Assembly: GCA_037969195.1 (NCBI GenBank)
Contig: JBBKWZ010000308.1
Coordinates: 1-9,156 of the forward strand
DNA length: 9,156 nucleotides
Source: JAHEJB01 sp037969195
GTDB lineage: Bacteria; Bacteroidota; Rhodothermia; Rhodothermales; Rubricoccaceae
Direction: 5' to 3'
The notes below the pieces were generated by a model. That model saw only the letters and a program-made list of their open reading frames with translations, ran no database searches and was not told the DNA's origin. Both the position numbers and the translations under genes were made by a program. Each line of letters opens with the position of its first letter. The stretch's first letter is position 1. This document shows, piece after piece, positions 1-6,904 of the stretch.

Positions 1-3000
1 GCGCAATGGAACACCCAAAGCCCGTCGCCGACCGACCTCGATCTCCGGGGCGTTTCTGCGCTGTCGAACCAGCGTGTATTTGTTGCCTCGGATGACGACT
101 CATTTGACGACGGTGGAGCGCTTTTCGAATCCGCCGACGGAGGCGCTTCTTGGGTCCAGCGCAACGTACCCTCCAGCCTGGGATCAGGATTCTTCGGTGT
201 GTTCTTCCTGGACGACCAGTTCGGATGGGCGTTCGGAAACGAAAATGTGCGCACAACCGATGGAGGGACGACGTGGGATCCGATGCCGTTTATCGGTTCG
301 ACGTATCTGATGGAGTTCGCCACACCAACATTCGGATATGCGACGACAGGACAGGAAGACTGGGTGAGTCTTGATGCCGGAGTGAGTTGGGATGAGAGCC
401 CGAATCGCCTCTTCGACTTTGATTTCGCGGATACACAAATCGGCTTGGGAGTTTCTCCGGACGGCATCTACCGAACCACAGATGGGGGGGCGAATTTTGC
501 GCAGGTCCATCCGGACAGCGCCTATGCCGTGGCGTTCCTGTCCAGTTCCATTGCCGTCAGTATCGCTGACAGTACGTTTTTACGATCCTCAGACGGCGGG
601 CAAACGTGGATAACTGGCCCATCAGCCGACGGATTCAATCGGCTGCAACACGTGTCGGGTGATGTGATTTTGGCTTGGCAAGGCGGTCGTTTTGCTTCCA
701 GCAATGGCCAGGTATCTCGCTCCGTTGATGGCGGTGAGACCTGGTCGGATCTGGGAATACTTTTCCCGGAAGGCAGCATTGCGTTCACCGTCCCGTCGCC
801 ACAGACCGCGATTGCGCTTGATGGTGACGGAAACGTTTTCCTCTCTACCAATTCGGGAGCCACATGGATACAGACCTTTGAATCTCCTGGCCCAAGGCCG
901 AGCGTTTGGAGCACGGTCCGGCCTTCTTTCTCCGACGCGCAAACCGGCTACATCGCGTATGGTCACGGTTTCGTTATCAAAACAACTGATGGTGGTGCCA
1001 GTTGGTCTCAAATATCCGGTGGCTCTGGCGAAAGCCTGAATGACATTGATCGGTTTTCCGATGGGGATCTGATCGCCGTAGGTGACAACGGCATTCTGCT
1101 GACTAGTACAGGAACGACGCCGTGGATCATCCATGAGGCCTTCACATCTGCACACTTGACCGCGGTGCAAGTCATCGGCCCTCAAGACGTAGTCGTGGTA
1201 GACGAGACCGGGCAGGTGTTCAGCAGCACTGACGCTGGTTCAACCTGGATGGCCGCGGCGAGTAGGCCAAGCCTCGACGCCGAAGACCTTTATTTCACGA
1301 CACTACTCGATGGCTGGGTCACCGGCTTCGGCTCCAGCGGCGCCTCCCTTTACCACACCATCAATGGTGGGAACTCGTGGATTCCGGCAACGGGCCCCCT
1401 CGGTTCTTACAAATCTGTAGACGTTGAAGGGTTGAACGGTTGGGTGGCTAACGTGTCGGGCCGGTACTATCGAAGCTCTGATTCTGGTGATTCATGGACG
1501 GTTGGACAGCTTCCTGGCGACTTTTTTCAAATCCAGGACATGGACTTCTTCGATGAAAGCATCGGCTATTCCGTCGGCTGGTACGGTTACGCTGCTCGGA
1601 GCGACGACGGCGGAATATCCTGGACCATACTGCCAACCCCAGATTCGGAGGAGAAGTTCACCGACATCTACCTGATCGGCCCCAACGAGTTTTGGCTCAG
1701 CACGGTTGATGACAAGACCTATTACACAGCGACAGGAGGGCAGAATTGGGCCGTTCTTGAGATGGGTTCAGACGGTTTCGGCAACTTCTCTGCTATTGCC
1801 GCCTCACCGGAGGGCGACGCCTGGTCGGTGGGCTTTCAAGGCTACATCGAACACTTTTCGGGGCCGCCACCTCCACCGCTGAATAGACCTCCGGCGGCAT
1901 CGTTTGACTACATCACCGTTGGCCTCACCGTGAGCTTAACGGACACGAGCACTGACCCCGATGGCACAATCGTTAGCTACGCGTGGGATTTCGGCGACGG
2001 CGCGTCGTCCACTGAGCAGAATCCGACTCACACATTCCTTGAATCCGGCACGTATCACGTACGTCTAGATGTTGTCGACGACGACGGTGCTACCGGCGGT
2101 ACCGTGCGGTTCATCGTCGTCCAGCCTGGTCCCGGAGGCACGTTTGGTGATTTCACAGAGGTGACTCCACTTGATCCACTATGGGTTACGCCGCAGGACG
2201 AAGATTTCTGGGTCGTGACAACCGCCCCCGCGGATTATGACGGCGATGGCGACCTCGACATTGCAGTTTTCGGGTATTACGTCGTCTACAACGAGAGCGT
2301 TGACTACCGACTCGTGCTATTGAAGAACAATGGCGAGCGCACACCGGAGCAGTGGGATTTCGATTACGTAGACGTTGCCCTTGACGGCATCAGCGCAGGC
2401 TCATCCGACATGGCCTGGGGCGATGCCGATGGCGATGGTGATCTAGACCTTGCTCTAGGTTCTGACGCCGAAACGTTGTTGTTCCGTAACGACGATGGAG
2501 TGATGGTAGAAACGGATACCATTCTTCCGGGCTATTACGAAGACAACCTGCAAGCCGATTTTGATCTTCGGTCTATTTCCTGGGCCGACTACGACAATGA
2601 TGGCGATGAGGATCTGCTCATCCCGTCGGTTTACGATTTCGACGAGTTCGTCTACCGTACAGCGTTGATGCGCAACGACGGTGACAATGGAACGAATGGC
2701 TGGACATTCACTGAAGTAAGCGTCGGGTTAGACTCGACCTCGCATGCGCAATCCGCGTGGGCCGACTTCGACGGGGATCAGGACCTGGACCTGCTTCTCA
2801 TCAATCTGGCTCCACTGACACCAAGCGGTTTCGTCACGCGGTACCGTAATGATGGCGGAACTTTCGTGGGCGAACAGATCCTCGGAAACATCACGATCCA
2901 ACACGGCGAGGCCGATTGGGGCGATTACGACGCCGACGGCGACCTCGACATACTGGTTGTTGGAAGCATAGAGGAGGAGCCCAACGGTCCCTGGGTCAAG

Positions 3001-4026
3001 GGCCTCCGCATTTTCCGCAACGACAACGACACGTTTACGCAGCTCGAAATCATCGACTGTGTTCCCTGCGAGGGGTGGTTCGACCTCACCGCTGGTACCT
3101 GGGCCGACTACGACTCCGACGGCGACATGGATATCCTGATGACAGGAACCTACAATAGCGGGAACAAGATCGAAGGGCGGGCGAGGATCTACAAGAACGA
3201 CAACGGTGTTTTCACCTTCACGAGTGAGGACGATGACCTACCTGCTCCCTGGCCAAGTGGTACACGCGGCGGAACCTTCACGTGGCTTGATATCGACAGC
3301 GAAGGAGACCTTGATTACTTCATAGCTGGGAACTACTGGGTTCCGGGTGGCAACAACTCGGTGGAGGCACAGATGCACCTTTATCGGAACGATGTTGAGG
3401 GCGCGAACGCCAACCCTTCAGCCCCAACAGGCCTCACCGCAGAGGTTGAGGTGCCCGACCCCCCGACCACAGGCAGCAATGTCGCACTTTCCTGGATTGC
3501 TGCAACGGATGATTCCACGCCAGCTTCTGCGCTGACGTACGATGTCACGCTCCGGCGGAATGGGCAGCCTGTGACGAGTCCGCACCGATTGCCTGAGCCC
3601 GGAAGTGTGAGCGCCGTGACGGACTGGACCCTGACGGGTCTCGAAGAAGGCGAATACCTTTGGACGGTCCGCGCTGTAGACAGCGCGTTCAACGGCGGCC
3701 CGCTCGCACAAGGCTCATTCGTAATTGGAATTACGACGGGGGACGGACCAGACGCTGTCCCGAGAGTCTATTCATTCGACGGCACGTATCCGAACCCCTT
3801 CAATGGCTCCGCCACAATTCGATTCGGGTTACCGGAAGTTGCCGAGGTCGACGTTGCCGTGTACGACATACTTGGTCGGCTCGTGACGCGAATCGCAACG
3901 GGTGAACTTCAACTCGGATTCCACGCTGTTCAGTGGGATGCTACGTCATTGGCCAGTGGAACGTATCTCATTCGGTTTTCTTCGGGCGCGTTCGTTGCGA
4001 CCCGACGAGTTACGCTGCTGAAGTAG
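1..4026 (+). CDS. Large secreted modular protein with Asp-box propeller, PKD, VCBS-type repeats, Fn3-like domain and T9SS-type C-terminal sorting domain (5' partial)
   Basis: The frame is open from base 1 with no credible start, so the gene begins upstream; GTG at 199 is internal, because in-frame residues before it already carry an Asp-box. About 1341 residues are visible. Residues 40-585 hold about twelve Asp-box/BNR motifs of the S-x-D-G-G-x-T-W type, as in YCF48/HCF136-like and sialidase-type beta-propellers. Residues about 627-711 form a PKD domain (YAWDFGDG, then THTF and GTYHVRLDV). Residues 745-1110 carry seven DxDxDGDxD calcium-loop repeats of the FG-GAP/VCBS type. Residues about 1137-1243 resemble fibronectin III. 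Residues 1257-1341 begin YSFDGTYPNPFNGSATIRF and end SGTYLIRFSSG...RRVTLLK, which is the type IX secretion C-terminal sorting domain. Family knowledge predicts export across the outer membrane and surface attachment or release. The role is unknown: adhesion, glycan binding or enzyme scaffolding are possible, and no catalytic domain is visible in this part. Transcription ends at the hairpin just downstream. Confidence 0.92.
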   Translation, partial: AQWNTQSPSPTDLDLRGVSALSNQRVFVASDDDSFDDGGALFESADGGASWVQRNVPSSLGSGFFGVFFLDDQFGWAFGNENVRTTDGGTTWDPMPFIGSTYLMEFATPTFGYATTGQEDWVSLDAGVSWDESPNRLFDFDFADTQIGLGVSPDGIYRTTDGGANFAQVHPDSAYAVAFLSSSIAVSIADSTFLRSSDGGQTWITGPSADGFNRLQHVSGDVILAWQGGRFASSNGQVSRSVDGGETWSDLGILFPEGSIAFTVPSPQTAIALDGDGNVFLSTNSGATWIQTFESPGPRPSVWSTVRPSFSDAQTGYIAYGHGFVIKTTDGGASWSQISGGSGESLNDIDRFSDGDLIAVGDNGILLTSTGTTPWIIHEAFTSAHLTAVQVIGPQDVVVVDETGQVFSSTDAGSTWMAAASRPSLDAEDLYFTTLLDGWVTGFGSSGASLYHTINGGNSWIPATGPLGSYKSVDVEGLNGWVANVSGRYYRSSDSGDSWTVGQLPGDFFQIQDMDFFDESIGYSVGWYGYAARSDDGGISWTILPTPDSEEKFTDIYLIGPNEFWLSTVDDKTYYTATGGQNWAVLEMGSDGFGNFSAIAASPEGDAWSVGFQGYIEHFSGPPPPPLNRPPAASFDYITVGLTVSLTDTSTDPDGTIVSYAWDFGDGASSTEQNPTHTFLESGTYHVRLDVVDDDGATGGTVRFIVVQPGPGGTFGDFTEVTPLDPLWVTPQDEDFWVVTTAPADYDGDGDLDIAVFGYYVVYNESVDYRLVLLKNNGERTPEQWDFDYVDVALDGISAGSSDMAWGDADGDGDLDLALGSDAETLLFRNDDGVMVETDTILPGYYEDNLQADFDLRSISWADYDNDGDEDLLIPSVYDFDEFVYRTALMRNDGDNGTNGWTFTEVSVGLDSTSHAQSAWADFDGDQDLDLLLINLAPLTPSGFVTRYRNDGGTFVGEQILGNITIQHGEADWGDYDADGDLDILVVGSIEEEPNGPWVKGLRIFRNDNDTFTQLEIIDCVPCEGWFDLTAGTWADYDSDGDMDILMTGTYNSGNKIEGRARIYKNDNGVFTFTSEDDDLPAPWPSGTRGGTFTWLDIDSEGDLDYFIAGNYWVPGGNNSVEAQMHLYRNDVEGANANPSAPTGLTAEVEVPDPPTTGSNVALSWIAATDDSTPASALTYDVTLRRNGQPVTSPHRLPEPGSVSAVTDWTLTGLEEGEYLWTVRAVDSAFNGGPLAQGSFVIGITTGDGPDAVPRVYSFDGTYPNPFNGSATIRFGLPEVAEVDVAVYDILGRLVTRIATGELQLGFHAVQWDATSLASGTYLIRFSSGAFVATRRVTLLK
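130..1749 (+). repeat. About twelve Asp-box (BNR/YCF48-type) protein repeats
   Basis: The encoded protein repeats the pattern (S/T)-x-D-G-G-x-(S/T)-W roughly every 40-60 residues. Examples are ESADGGASW, RTTDGGTTW, RSSDGGQTW, RSVDGGETW, KTTDGGASW, SSTDAGSTW, RSSDSGDSW and RSDDGGISW. The last, TATGGQNW, is degenerate. Such motifs sit at beta-hairpin turns of beta-propellers, and twelve or more suggest two consecutive propellers, the first beginning before the window. The repeats are diverged at DNA level, so recent tandem expansion is unlikely. Confidence 0.85.
2233..3330 (+). repeat. Seven FG-GAP/VCBS-type calcium-loop repeats
   Basis: Seven copies of an acidic DxDxDGDxD loop followed by a hydrophobic strand occur at visible residues near 745, 808, 863, 922, 975, 1036 and 1097, spaced 53-63 residues. 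They include DYDGDGDLDIAVFG, DADGDGDLDLALGS, DYDNDGDEDLLIPS, DYDADGDLDILVVGS and DYDSDGDMDILMTGT. The last (DIDSEGDLDYFIAG) has Glu in place of the second loop Asp. Each loop is generally preceded by W-(A/G)-D. Seven copies match the blade number of integrin-alpha-like propellers, so a calcium-stabilised seven-bladed propeller is likely. Confidence 0.85.
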
Positions 4027-4056
4027 CACTGCGTATTGGCTTTGCCGCCGGCTAGA

Positions 4057-4090
4057 AAGGGTGTCGAGATGGTCTCGGCACCCTTCTTTT
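4057..4090 (+). terminator. Rho-independent terminator after the large secreted-protein gene
   Basis: Arms at 4057-4069 and 4073-4085 pair over 13 bp with a single T-G wobble around a TGG loop, followed by CTTTT. It lies 31 bp after the stop codon of the plus-strand gene. Read on the minus strand the stem is followed only by TCTAGC, so termination in that direction (after the porin gene) would be weaker. It sits in the 148-bp gap between two convergent genes. Confidence 0.85.
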
Positions 4091-4174
4091 CAGATTTGAC
4101 GTGCTAACGATCGACGCGCACGCGGAATTGATTCCCGACGCCCAAGCGATCAACGAGTAGTTATTGGACCACGC

Positions 4175-5419
4175 CTAGAAACTCACCGACGACATCAAGA
4201 AGACCCACCACGTTGGGTCGGTGCCGAGAACGGATTCAAGGCGACTTCCAGGGAGAAATACGGACGCGCCGGCTGAAAGTTGAAATCCATCCAACGCGCG
4301 CCCACGCATGGCGCTGCCGTTGAATGTGAGGACAAGGTCCAATTCCTGGCCGAACGATCTCGAGATGCCGGCCGTTGACGTAGCCGCAGCGAAATGGTGC
4401 CCGTCCAACTGAACGCGTAAGCTGCGGCCGATCGCTGAAGCCACAGTAAGTCGTGCATCCTGCACACCATTCGATCCGGACAGGAGTGGGAAATAATCCA
4501 GGAATCCGTAATACGCATGACCGGTCGGAAAGAGCGGAATGAAAGTGTTGGTCTCTGCGTCGGAAGGACTGCTATCGCCCGATAGGAGTGCGTAGCCAGC
4601 GGCGAAGCGAGCTGCTCCGGCTTTGTAGCCCGCGTCTGCGGAAAGCGCGTACGCGGAAATGGAAGACCTAGGGGAATCGTCACCCGTCGCGATTTGTCCG
4701 GTCTGGTAGATAGCTTCAACTTCGTAATCAAACGCATCCGCAGAGCCGTGTGCGCGAAGGCCCGGCGTGAAGCGCATAAGGCGATCATCACCCGCGTCTG
4801 GACCTCCAGTGAGCGTGTCCGTGTTGTTGTCTAGAAAGCCGTAAATATCAACAGTGTGGTCGTCGTTGATATCCAACATCGTGTAGAACCCAAATAGATT
4901 CTGCGACCCAGGCATTTGGCTGGGGGCAACAAGTTGTGCGGCAAAGAGATCGGCTGTCACGCCATGTCTATGGAGTTTTAAGACCGCGCCATCGAATGTG
5001 CGACCAACGTTACTCCACCCGACCTCGCCGATCAGGCGCTGGTTTCCATAAGCCAAGACTTGGCGGCCGACTCTCGCGCTTAGCCCATCGACACCAGGCA
5101 TCTCCAACCCAAGGTAGGCTTGATGAAAGTCAAGTTGGTCTGCGCTTGCATCCAGAGTTCCTTGTGCCTGGGATGGATCCTCGCTCCCAAACATCCGCGA
5201 ATCCTGAATCTGGACATAGGCAGAAACGTGCTCGCTGGGTTGGGCGGTTACACCGAGGCGCGTTCGAAGAAGGTGGAACAGGTATGCTTCTCCGGTATCT
5301 GTGAGCCCTCTATCGTCGAATTCCGAGCGATGGCGAACCTGGCCATCAAACGTGACAACCTGCGCCTTCAGGGGGCAGGCGAGAAGCAGCAAAAGGGCGA
5401 ACTGTAGCGACTTGGTCAT
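4175..5419 (-). CDS. Outer-membrane beta-barrel of the alginate-export (AlgE-like) porin family
   Basis: A 414-residue protein with an N-terminal signal peptide (MTKSLQFALLLLLACPLKAQ, likely cut after Ala19; the LLAC stretch also loosely fits a lipobox, but a barrel protein makes signal peptidase I more likely). It ends in ...WWVFLMSSVSF, the C-terminal Phe typical of Bam-assembled barrels. The N-terminal third carries the family signatures YVQIQDSRMFG (68-78), DFHQAYLGL (97-105), GRQVLAYGNQRLIG (118-131) and WSNVGRTFDG (135-144), as in alginate-export-domain porins. The rest has alternating polar/aromatic strands. Many homologues outside Pseudomonas are annotated this way with unknown substrate, so alginate export should not be assumed. 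The ATG start is supported by the signal peptide. It follows the haemoglobin gene on the same strand after 115 bp, so it may be an operon tail or have its own promoter; I see no convincing promoter in that gap. Confidence 0.85.
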   Translation of the reverse strand: MTKSLQFALLLLLACPLKAQVVTFDGQVRHRSEFDDRGLTDTGEAYLFHLLRTRLGVTAQPSEHVSAYVQIQDSRMFGSEDPSQAQGTLDASADQLDFHQAYLGLEMPGVDGLSARVGRQVLAYGNQRLIGEVGWSNVGRTFDGAVLKLHRHGVTADLFAAQLVAPSQMPGSQNLFGFYTMLDINDDHTVDIYGFLDNNTDTLTGGPDAGDDRLMRFTPGLRAHGSADAFDYEVEAIYQTGQIATGDDSPRSSISAYALSADAGYKAGAARFAAGYALLSGDSSPSDAETNTFIPLFPTGHAYYGFLDYFPLLSGSNGVQDARLTVASAIGRSLRVQLDGHHFAAATSTAGISRSFGQELDLVLTFNGSAMRGRALDGFQLSAGASVFLPGSRLESVLGTDPTWWVFLMSSVSF

Positions 5420-5510
5420 CGAAATTTGGTTAGGGAGGCGGAAGGTAAGTCGCTATCACACGATTCGGAATCCCTCATCTACGGACACGCGGATAACCAA
5501 AGGCATCCAA

Positions 5511-5529
5511 ATCACGTTGCGCTCGTGAT
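5511..5529 (-). terminator. Weak hairpin after the truncated haemoglobin gene
   Basis: ATCACG (5511-5516) and CGTGAT (5524-5529) form a perfect 6-bp stem with a 7-nt loop, starting 5 nt past the haemoglobin stop codon in the minus direction. It is followed only by TTGGATGCC, so there is no real U-tract. It could be a weak terminator or 3'-end stabiliser separating the nir-type operon from the porin gene; it could also be chance. Confidence 0.3.
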
Positions 5530-5534
5530 GCTTC

Positions 5535-5933
5535 CTAAGCCTTTCCCCAAAGACCTAACTTGACTTGAAAAACCGTCGCGATCTGCTCAGCCTTCAACTT
5601 CATGCTCTCGGCGATTTCTCCTTCAAAAAGCTCATCGATGGTGCCTTTGAATCGCAAAACCCACATGTCGAAGTGGGCGCTCTCCAGGTTTTTCAGTTTG
5701 GCGTGGGGGTCGAATGGCCGCCCATTGTAATCGCCGGTATGGAACGTCACGGATGACCAAAACGCTACCATTCTTGGCAGGTGCGCATCCCAATCGAGGC
5801 CGACAAAGAAGCGACCCAGCATAGGATCTTGCTCAATATCACCATAGAACGACTTCACGATCCGCTCTACGTCGGCGGAGGATTGCACGTCGGGTTTCTT
5901 GGGAAGCGCGGAGGAATGGTCGAGAACTTGCAT
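5535..5933 (-). CDS. Group III truncated haemoglobin
   Basis: A 132-residue cytoplasmic globin with no signal peptide. Alignment from memory with Campylobacter Ctb-type group III truncated globins places Tyr30 (in KSFYGDIEQDP) at B10, His77 (GDYNGRPFDPHAKL) as the proximal F8 haem ligand, and Trp91 (HFDMWVLRF) at G8. The run LGRFFVGLDWDAHLPRMVAFW (39-59) is the expected B-E region. The length fits the family, apart from an N-terminal tail of about 18 residues. Some group III globins have been linked to handling of NO, nitrosative stress or bound O2. Here, just downstream of a copper nitrite reductase cluster, NO scavenging is the reasonable inference. It starts 7 bp after the cupin stop codon, so the two are probably co-translated. 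There is no clear Shine-Dalgarno. A hairpin follows the stop. Confidence 0.9.
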   Translation of the reverse strand: MQVLDHSSALPKKPDVQSSADVERIVKSFYGDIEQDPMLGRFFVGLDWDAHLPRMVAFWSSVTFHTGDYNGRPFDPHAKLKNLESAHFDMWVLRFKGTIDELFEGEIAESMKLKAEQIATVFQVKLGLWGKA

Positions 5934-5940
5934 TTACGGG

Positions 5941-6255
5941 TTAGTCGCGGAGCATGATGAGCAGCATGTGCATGTCCGTCAGCGGGTCAACACTATGGGG
6001 AATCGATGCGGGAAGACGGATGGCCTCCCCGGCCTCAACCCGGTGAGAGGCTTCGTCAACGGTGACGGTAGCGACGCCATCAATGACCACGAGGAGCGCC
6101 TCGTAAGGGGCGGTATGCTCGCTCAGCCCCTCACCTTGCCCGAACGCAAACAGCGACACAGAACCTGACCTGTTCTTCAAAAGCATCTTGCTCACAACAT
6201 TGCCAGATTGTACATCCATCATTGAAACGAGGGATAGTACAGGAGATTGTTCCAT
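5941..6255 (-). CDS. Small cupin-domain protein
   Basis: A 104-residue single-domain cupin starting MEQSPVLSLVSMMD. Motif 1 is GEGLSEHTAPYEALLVVIDG (residues 41-60), with His47 and Glu52 as likely metal ligands; the second His of the usual HxH is replaced (HTA). Motif 2 is GEAIRLPASIPHSV (76-89), with His87. A three-ligand or metal-free site is therefore possible. I chose ATG at 6255 because an AAGG lies 9 nt upstream (6265-6268) and the length fits small cupins. A longer in-frame GTG at 6339 overlaps the upstream stop, but it would put a 13-bp perfect hairpin inside the coding region and add 28 residues unlike a cupin. It is 7 bp ahead of the haemoglobin gene. Function is unproven; a sensor or accessory role in nitrosative stress is inferred from context only. 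Confidence 0.85.
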   Translation of the reverse strand: MEQSPVLSLVSMMDVQSGNVVSKMLLKNRSGSVSLFAFGQGEGLSEHTAPYEALLVVIDGVATVTVDEASHRVEAGEAIRLPASIPHSVDPLTDMHMLLIMLRD

Positions 6256-6290
6256 AAAGGTTTGCCTTGGGAACGCTGCTAGAGCGGATG

Positions 6291-6326
6291 CGACGCGGGC
6301 CGGAGGTGCACAACCGGCCCGCGTCG
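6291..6326 (-). other. Perfect 13-bp intercistronic hairpin between the blue copper and cupin genes
   Basis: Arms 6291-6303 and 6314-6326 are perfect inverted complements (13 bp, nearly all GC) around a 10-nt loop. The hairpin begins 9 nt after the stop codon of the blue copper gene and lies 35 nt before the preferred cupin start. In the minus direction no U-tract follows, so it is not a classic intrinsic terminator. It may protect the upstream mRNA from 3' exonucleases, partially terminate transcription, or mark a processing point giving more copper-protein than cupin/haemoglobin mRNA. Confidence 0.6.
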
Positions 6327-6335
6327 AACACGTCG

Positions 6336-6881
6336 TCACCCAACGACGCGCATGATTCCCTGCATGGTCATATAGTGACCGGGGAAAGTGCAGATGTAGG
6401 GGTAGTCGCCCGGCGTGCCCGGAGCAGTAAACGTTACTTCTACAGTCGCGCCCGGCGCGGACATTGGAGTGTAGGCGATGATATCGCTCTGTCTTGCTGC
6501 CGGGATATAATCGGTAGCGGCGGCGCCCATAGCTGCCTGACCCACGGCATTGATCGCGTCAGCCGTGCGAAGTACCACTACGTTGTGGCTCATCGCCGGG
6601 TTGTCGGCCGTGTTGTTGAATGTGATGTGGACAGTTTGCCCTGCCGTTACGGTGAACTCTTTTTGTTCGAACTGCATTTCGTTGCCGATTGGCGTCATCG
6701 CGAACTCGAACGTAGGGCCTGCGAACTGAACGTCGGGTTCGGGTGCTGGCTCAGGTGTTGGGGCAACTTGTTCAGTGGTTGGCTCCGTCGTGGTCGTCGA
6801 AGATTCGTCGCCACCGCCGCAGGCCGCGAGAGTGGATGCCGCAATGGCAATGGCGAATATTGCTAGGCGTGAAAGTGTCAT
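6336..6881 (-). CDS. Type-1 (blue) copper lipoprotein, azurin/auracyanin-like
   Basis: A 181-residue lipoprotein. Residues 1-20 are a signal peptide ending in lipobox LAAC with Cys21 as the lipidation site, followed by GGGDE and a Thr/Pro/Glu linker to about residue 50. The cupredoxin domain has the first copper His in MSHNVVVL (His99) and the second cluster in YPYICTFPGHYMTMQG, giving Cys164, His169 and Met173. The C-x4-H-x3-M spacing equals that of azurin (112/117/121). The full ligand set is intact, so it should be a functional one-electron carrier anchored on the outside of a membrane. Auracyanins and azurins shuttle electrons between cytochrome complexes and oxidases or nitrite reductases. 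With nirK upstream, donation to NirK is the best inference. It lies 23 bp after the SCO gene and is followed by a strong hairpin. Confidence 0.92.
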   Translation of the reverse strand: MTLSRLAIFAIAIAASTLAACGGGDESSTTTTEPTTEQVAPTPEPAPEPDVQFAGPTFEFAMTPIGNEMQFEQKEFTVTAGQTVHITFNNTADNPAMSHNVVVLRTADAINAVGQAAMGAAATDYIPAARQSDIIAYTPMSAPGATVEVTFTAPGTPGDYPYICTFPGHYMTMQGIMRVVG

Positions 6882-6904
6882 GGGTGAAAGGATTTTGGTT
6901 GAGG

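Noticed and set aside
484..490. Seven-G run in the large secreted-protein gene as a phase-variation tract.
   Set aside because: It simply encodes part of an Asp-box DGGA segment, lies mid-gene, and is short for a contingency locus.
199..4026. GTG at 199 as the start of the large secreted protein.
   Set aside because: The frame stays open to base 1 and encodes an Asp-box motif before position 199, so the gene continues off the left edge.
4101..4215. Plus-strand frame reading like protein (LTIDAHAELIPDAQAINE then stop, LLDHA stop, KLTDDIKK), suggestive of a decayed gene.
   Set aside because: It is short and has two stops, and its second half is the antisense of the porin C-terminus. Only the first 18 or so residues could be a relic, which is too little to call a pseudogene.
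4195..4791. 198-aa minus-strand ORF inside the porin gene.
   Set aside because: It overlaps the alginate-export-type barrel in another frame, is low in conserved features, and is best explained as a GC-driven shadow.
5420..5534. Promoter or FNR/NnrR/HcpR-type operator upstream of the porin gene.
   Set aside because: I found no convincing TAnnTTTG/TTG Bacteroidota promoter pair and no clear TTGAT-N4-ATCAA or similar palindrome; nothing strong enough to annotate.
6267..6866. 199-aa plus-strand ORF opposite the blue copper gene.
   Set aside because: Antisense to a protein with intact copper ligands and lipobox; its sequence is Arg/Cys-rich noise.
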